In this document: positions 63,062-64,000 of the stretch, in pieces
Layout of the letters: every line of letters starts with the position of its first letter
Numbering within the stretch: the first letter of the stretch is position 1
Origin: Prosopocoilus inquinatus
Lineage: Eukaryota; Arthropoda; Insecta; Coleoptera; Lucanidae
DNA length: 64,000 nucleotides
Direction of reading: 5' to 3'
Assembly: GCA_036172665.1 (NCBI GenBank)
Contig: CM069872.1
Span: forward strand, 22,051,001 to 22,115,000
The notes under the pieces: model-generated
Seen by the model: the letters and a program-made list of their open reading frames with translations, nothing else
Told to the model about the DNA's origin: nothing
Databases searched by the model: none
Translations under genes and position numbers: made by a program

Positions 63062-63954
63062 GCCGAATTCCGTCCTCCCGGCGGACGTCCTCCGGACGAC
63101 GGAGGACGAGGACACCGCGGACGTCCGTCGCCTGAGGACGACCGACGACGTAGTCCTCCGTCAAGGGACTGTCGTCGGCGGGCACCCTCCCGTCGTCGTA
63201 TTCTGTAAGAAAAATTACTGTTTACTAAAAATTCCCGCTGCCATAAAATGCACATTCTTCCTCGCAAGTACAATTATTAACTTGGACAAAAATTCGTCAG
63301 ATAATTAAAACAATTGCAATCATTTTCGGAACAGAACGGAGAAAGTCAACGTAACCGTATACGGTATCGTCCTTCGTCTTTTATTCAGAAGTGCGTCCCG
63401 ACATTTTCAGAACGAATAAAACATTGCAGTAAAGCGGACTCCTTTTCGCATAATTTTTTGTTTTTTTCTTTCCGCCAAGAGCGAATAATAAGTTGAACAG
63501 TTAAGTCACAGACTGATGATAACTCCTGTTGTTCTCTCCTGTTCTACTCATCTTGAAAATATCGCGAGAAAATTGCGAATCACGGTGCGCGTTCCTCAAC
63601 AACAAAAACTGACAATTTCTTTTCCCAGCAACAACAATCGTTTTAATTCCTTACTCGCTTTCCCTTTCCGACATGCGATTACTTACGTTTCGCTCCTTTC
63701 GGCCGTCGTCGTCGTCGGCGGCGGCGGCGGCTGCGGCGGTGGCTGCGACGGCGGCGGCGGCTGCGACGGCGGCGCCGAAAGGCCCGCCGCCGGTTTCGCT
63801 ATCGAAGAGGCTTCACTGCAAGGAAAATTACATAAAAAGAAGTCTCGCTGCCATTAACTTCGAATTTTTGCCCTTTTGACATGTGATTACTTACTTGGAC
63901 TTCTCGGTCGTCAGCCGCCGCCTCGCCTTCCGGCGACGGCCCGGCGGCGTGTAA
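63062..63954 (-). CDS. Putative Arg/Pro-rich gene, three internal exons
   Basis: Exon A 63,954-63,895 (60 nt), B 63,815-63,687 (129 nt) and C 63,202-63,062 (141 nt), each between a TTxCAG/TTGCAG/TTACAG acceptor and a GTAAGT or GTGAGT donor. B is open in only one frame, and that frame joins A and C in phase. A gives YTPPGRRRKARRRLTTEKS; B is a Pro/Gln run (APPSQPPPPSQPPPQ); C is Arg/Gly/Ser-rich. All exons are multiples of three and have the same phase, and the introns share ATGGCAGCG and GTAAGTAATC(A/G)CATGTC. This fits a tandemly duplicated exon module. The gene continues past the window edge. No family recognised; a noncoding GC-rich repeat is possible. Confidence 0.4.
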
Positions 63955-64000
63955 CTGTAAAGAAAATTACATTAAAGAAATAAAAACTTGGCAGTGCGAC

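Noticed and set aside
63673..63879. Ala/Ser-rich and Gly-rich plus-strand frames
   Set aside because: They mirror the GC-rich triplet content of putative exon B on minus and overlap each other.

Overview
This window looks like a repeat-dominated stretch of an arthropod genome, most likely an insect. The reasons are the AT-rich background, short GT-AG introns of about 50-80 bp, and the mix of mobile elements: piggyBac, PIF/Harbinger, MULE, P-type, hAT, Tc1/mariner-like, Tigger, Ty3, BEL/Pao and jockey-like LINEs. I cannot fix the species or order. No conserved host housekeeping gene is recognisable. Only weak candidate host exons appear, near the right edge (63.06-63.95 kb) and possibly at 59.1-60.1 kb.

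Left part, 1-7.9 kb: a decayed Harbinger pair, a Tc1/mariner-like element with ~205-bp inverted repeats, the 3' half of a decayed Ty3 retrotransposon with its 3' LTR, and a P-type transposase remnant split by an 856-bp hAT-type MITE that has a perfect 8-bp target duplication.

7.9-20.7 kb is a nested stack. A piggyBac element (TTAA to TTAA, 7,891-20,660) was hit twice. One insertion is a Ty3 retrotransposon (9,151-13,644, 5-bp duplication). The other is a MULE (14,654-20,601, 10-bp duplication). The MULE in turn carries a complete-looking Harbinger element (14,681-18,355, CAG duplication) only 27 bp inside its left end. That Harbinger has two convergent spliced genes, both open after splicing.

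20.7-36 kb: a 1,029-bp direct duplication whose two copies are separated by 418 bp copied from the pol gene of a Ty3 element 7-8 kb away; LINE, DUF4806 and hAT fragments; and a jockey-like LINE split by a young intact Ty3 element (29,544-34,165, identical LTRs, one 1,371-codon gag-pol ORF).

36-44.2 kb: a BEL/Pao retrotransposon split by a 3.8-kb foldback element (28-bp perfect ends, 9-bp duplication) that itself holds several MITEs. A LINE with ORF1 and endonuclease then interrupts the BEL/Pao element.

44.2-50.3 kb is the most unusual region: a same-strand cluster of virus-type genes resembling a Polinton/adintovirus morphogenesis module. It contains a parvovirus-type phospholipase A2 fused to a minor-capsid-like tail, an adenain-type cysteine protease, a penton-like protein, a tiny basic protein, a capsid-like protein, and several proteins I cannot name. 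It begins next to a 37-bp-arm hairpin and a textbook TATA/Inr promoter, and splicing builds the first start codon. No DNA polymerase, integrase or packaging ATPase is visible.

50.3-64 kb: an LTR-like segment with a primer-binding site, a nearly intact Tc1/mariner-like element, remnants of ALP1-like Harbinger, Tc1-like and Tigger elements, GC-rich tandem repeats, an 891-bp MITE, and at the right edge three phase-matched putative exons on the minus strand.
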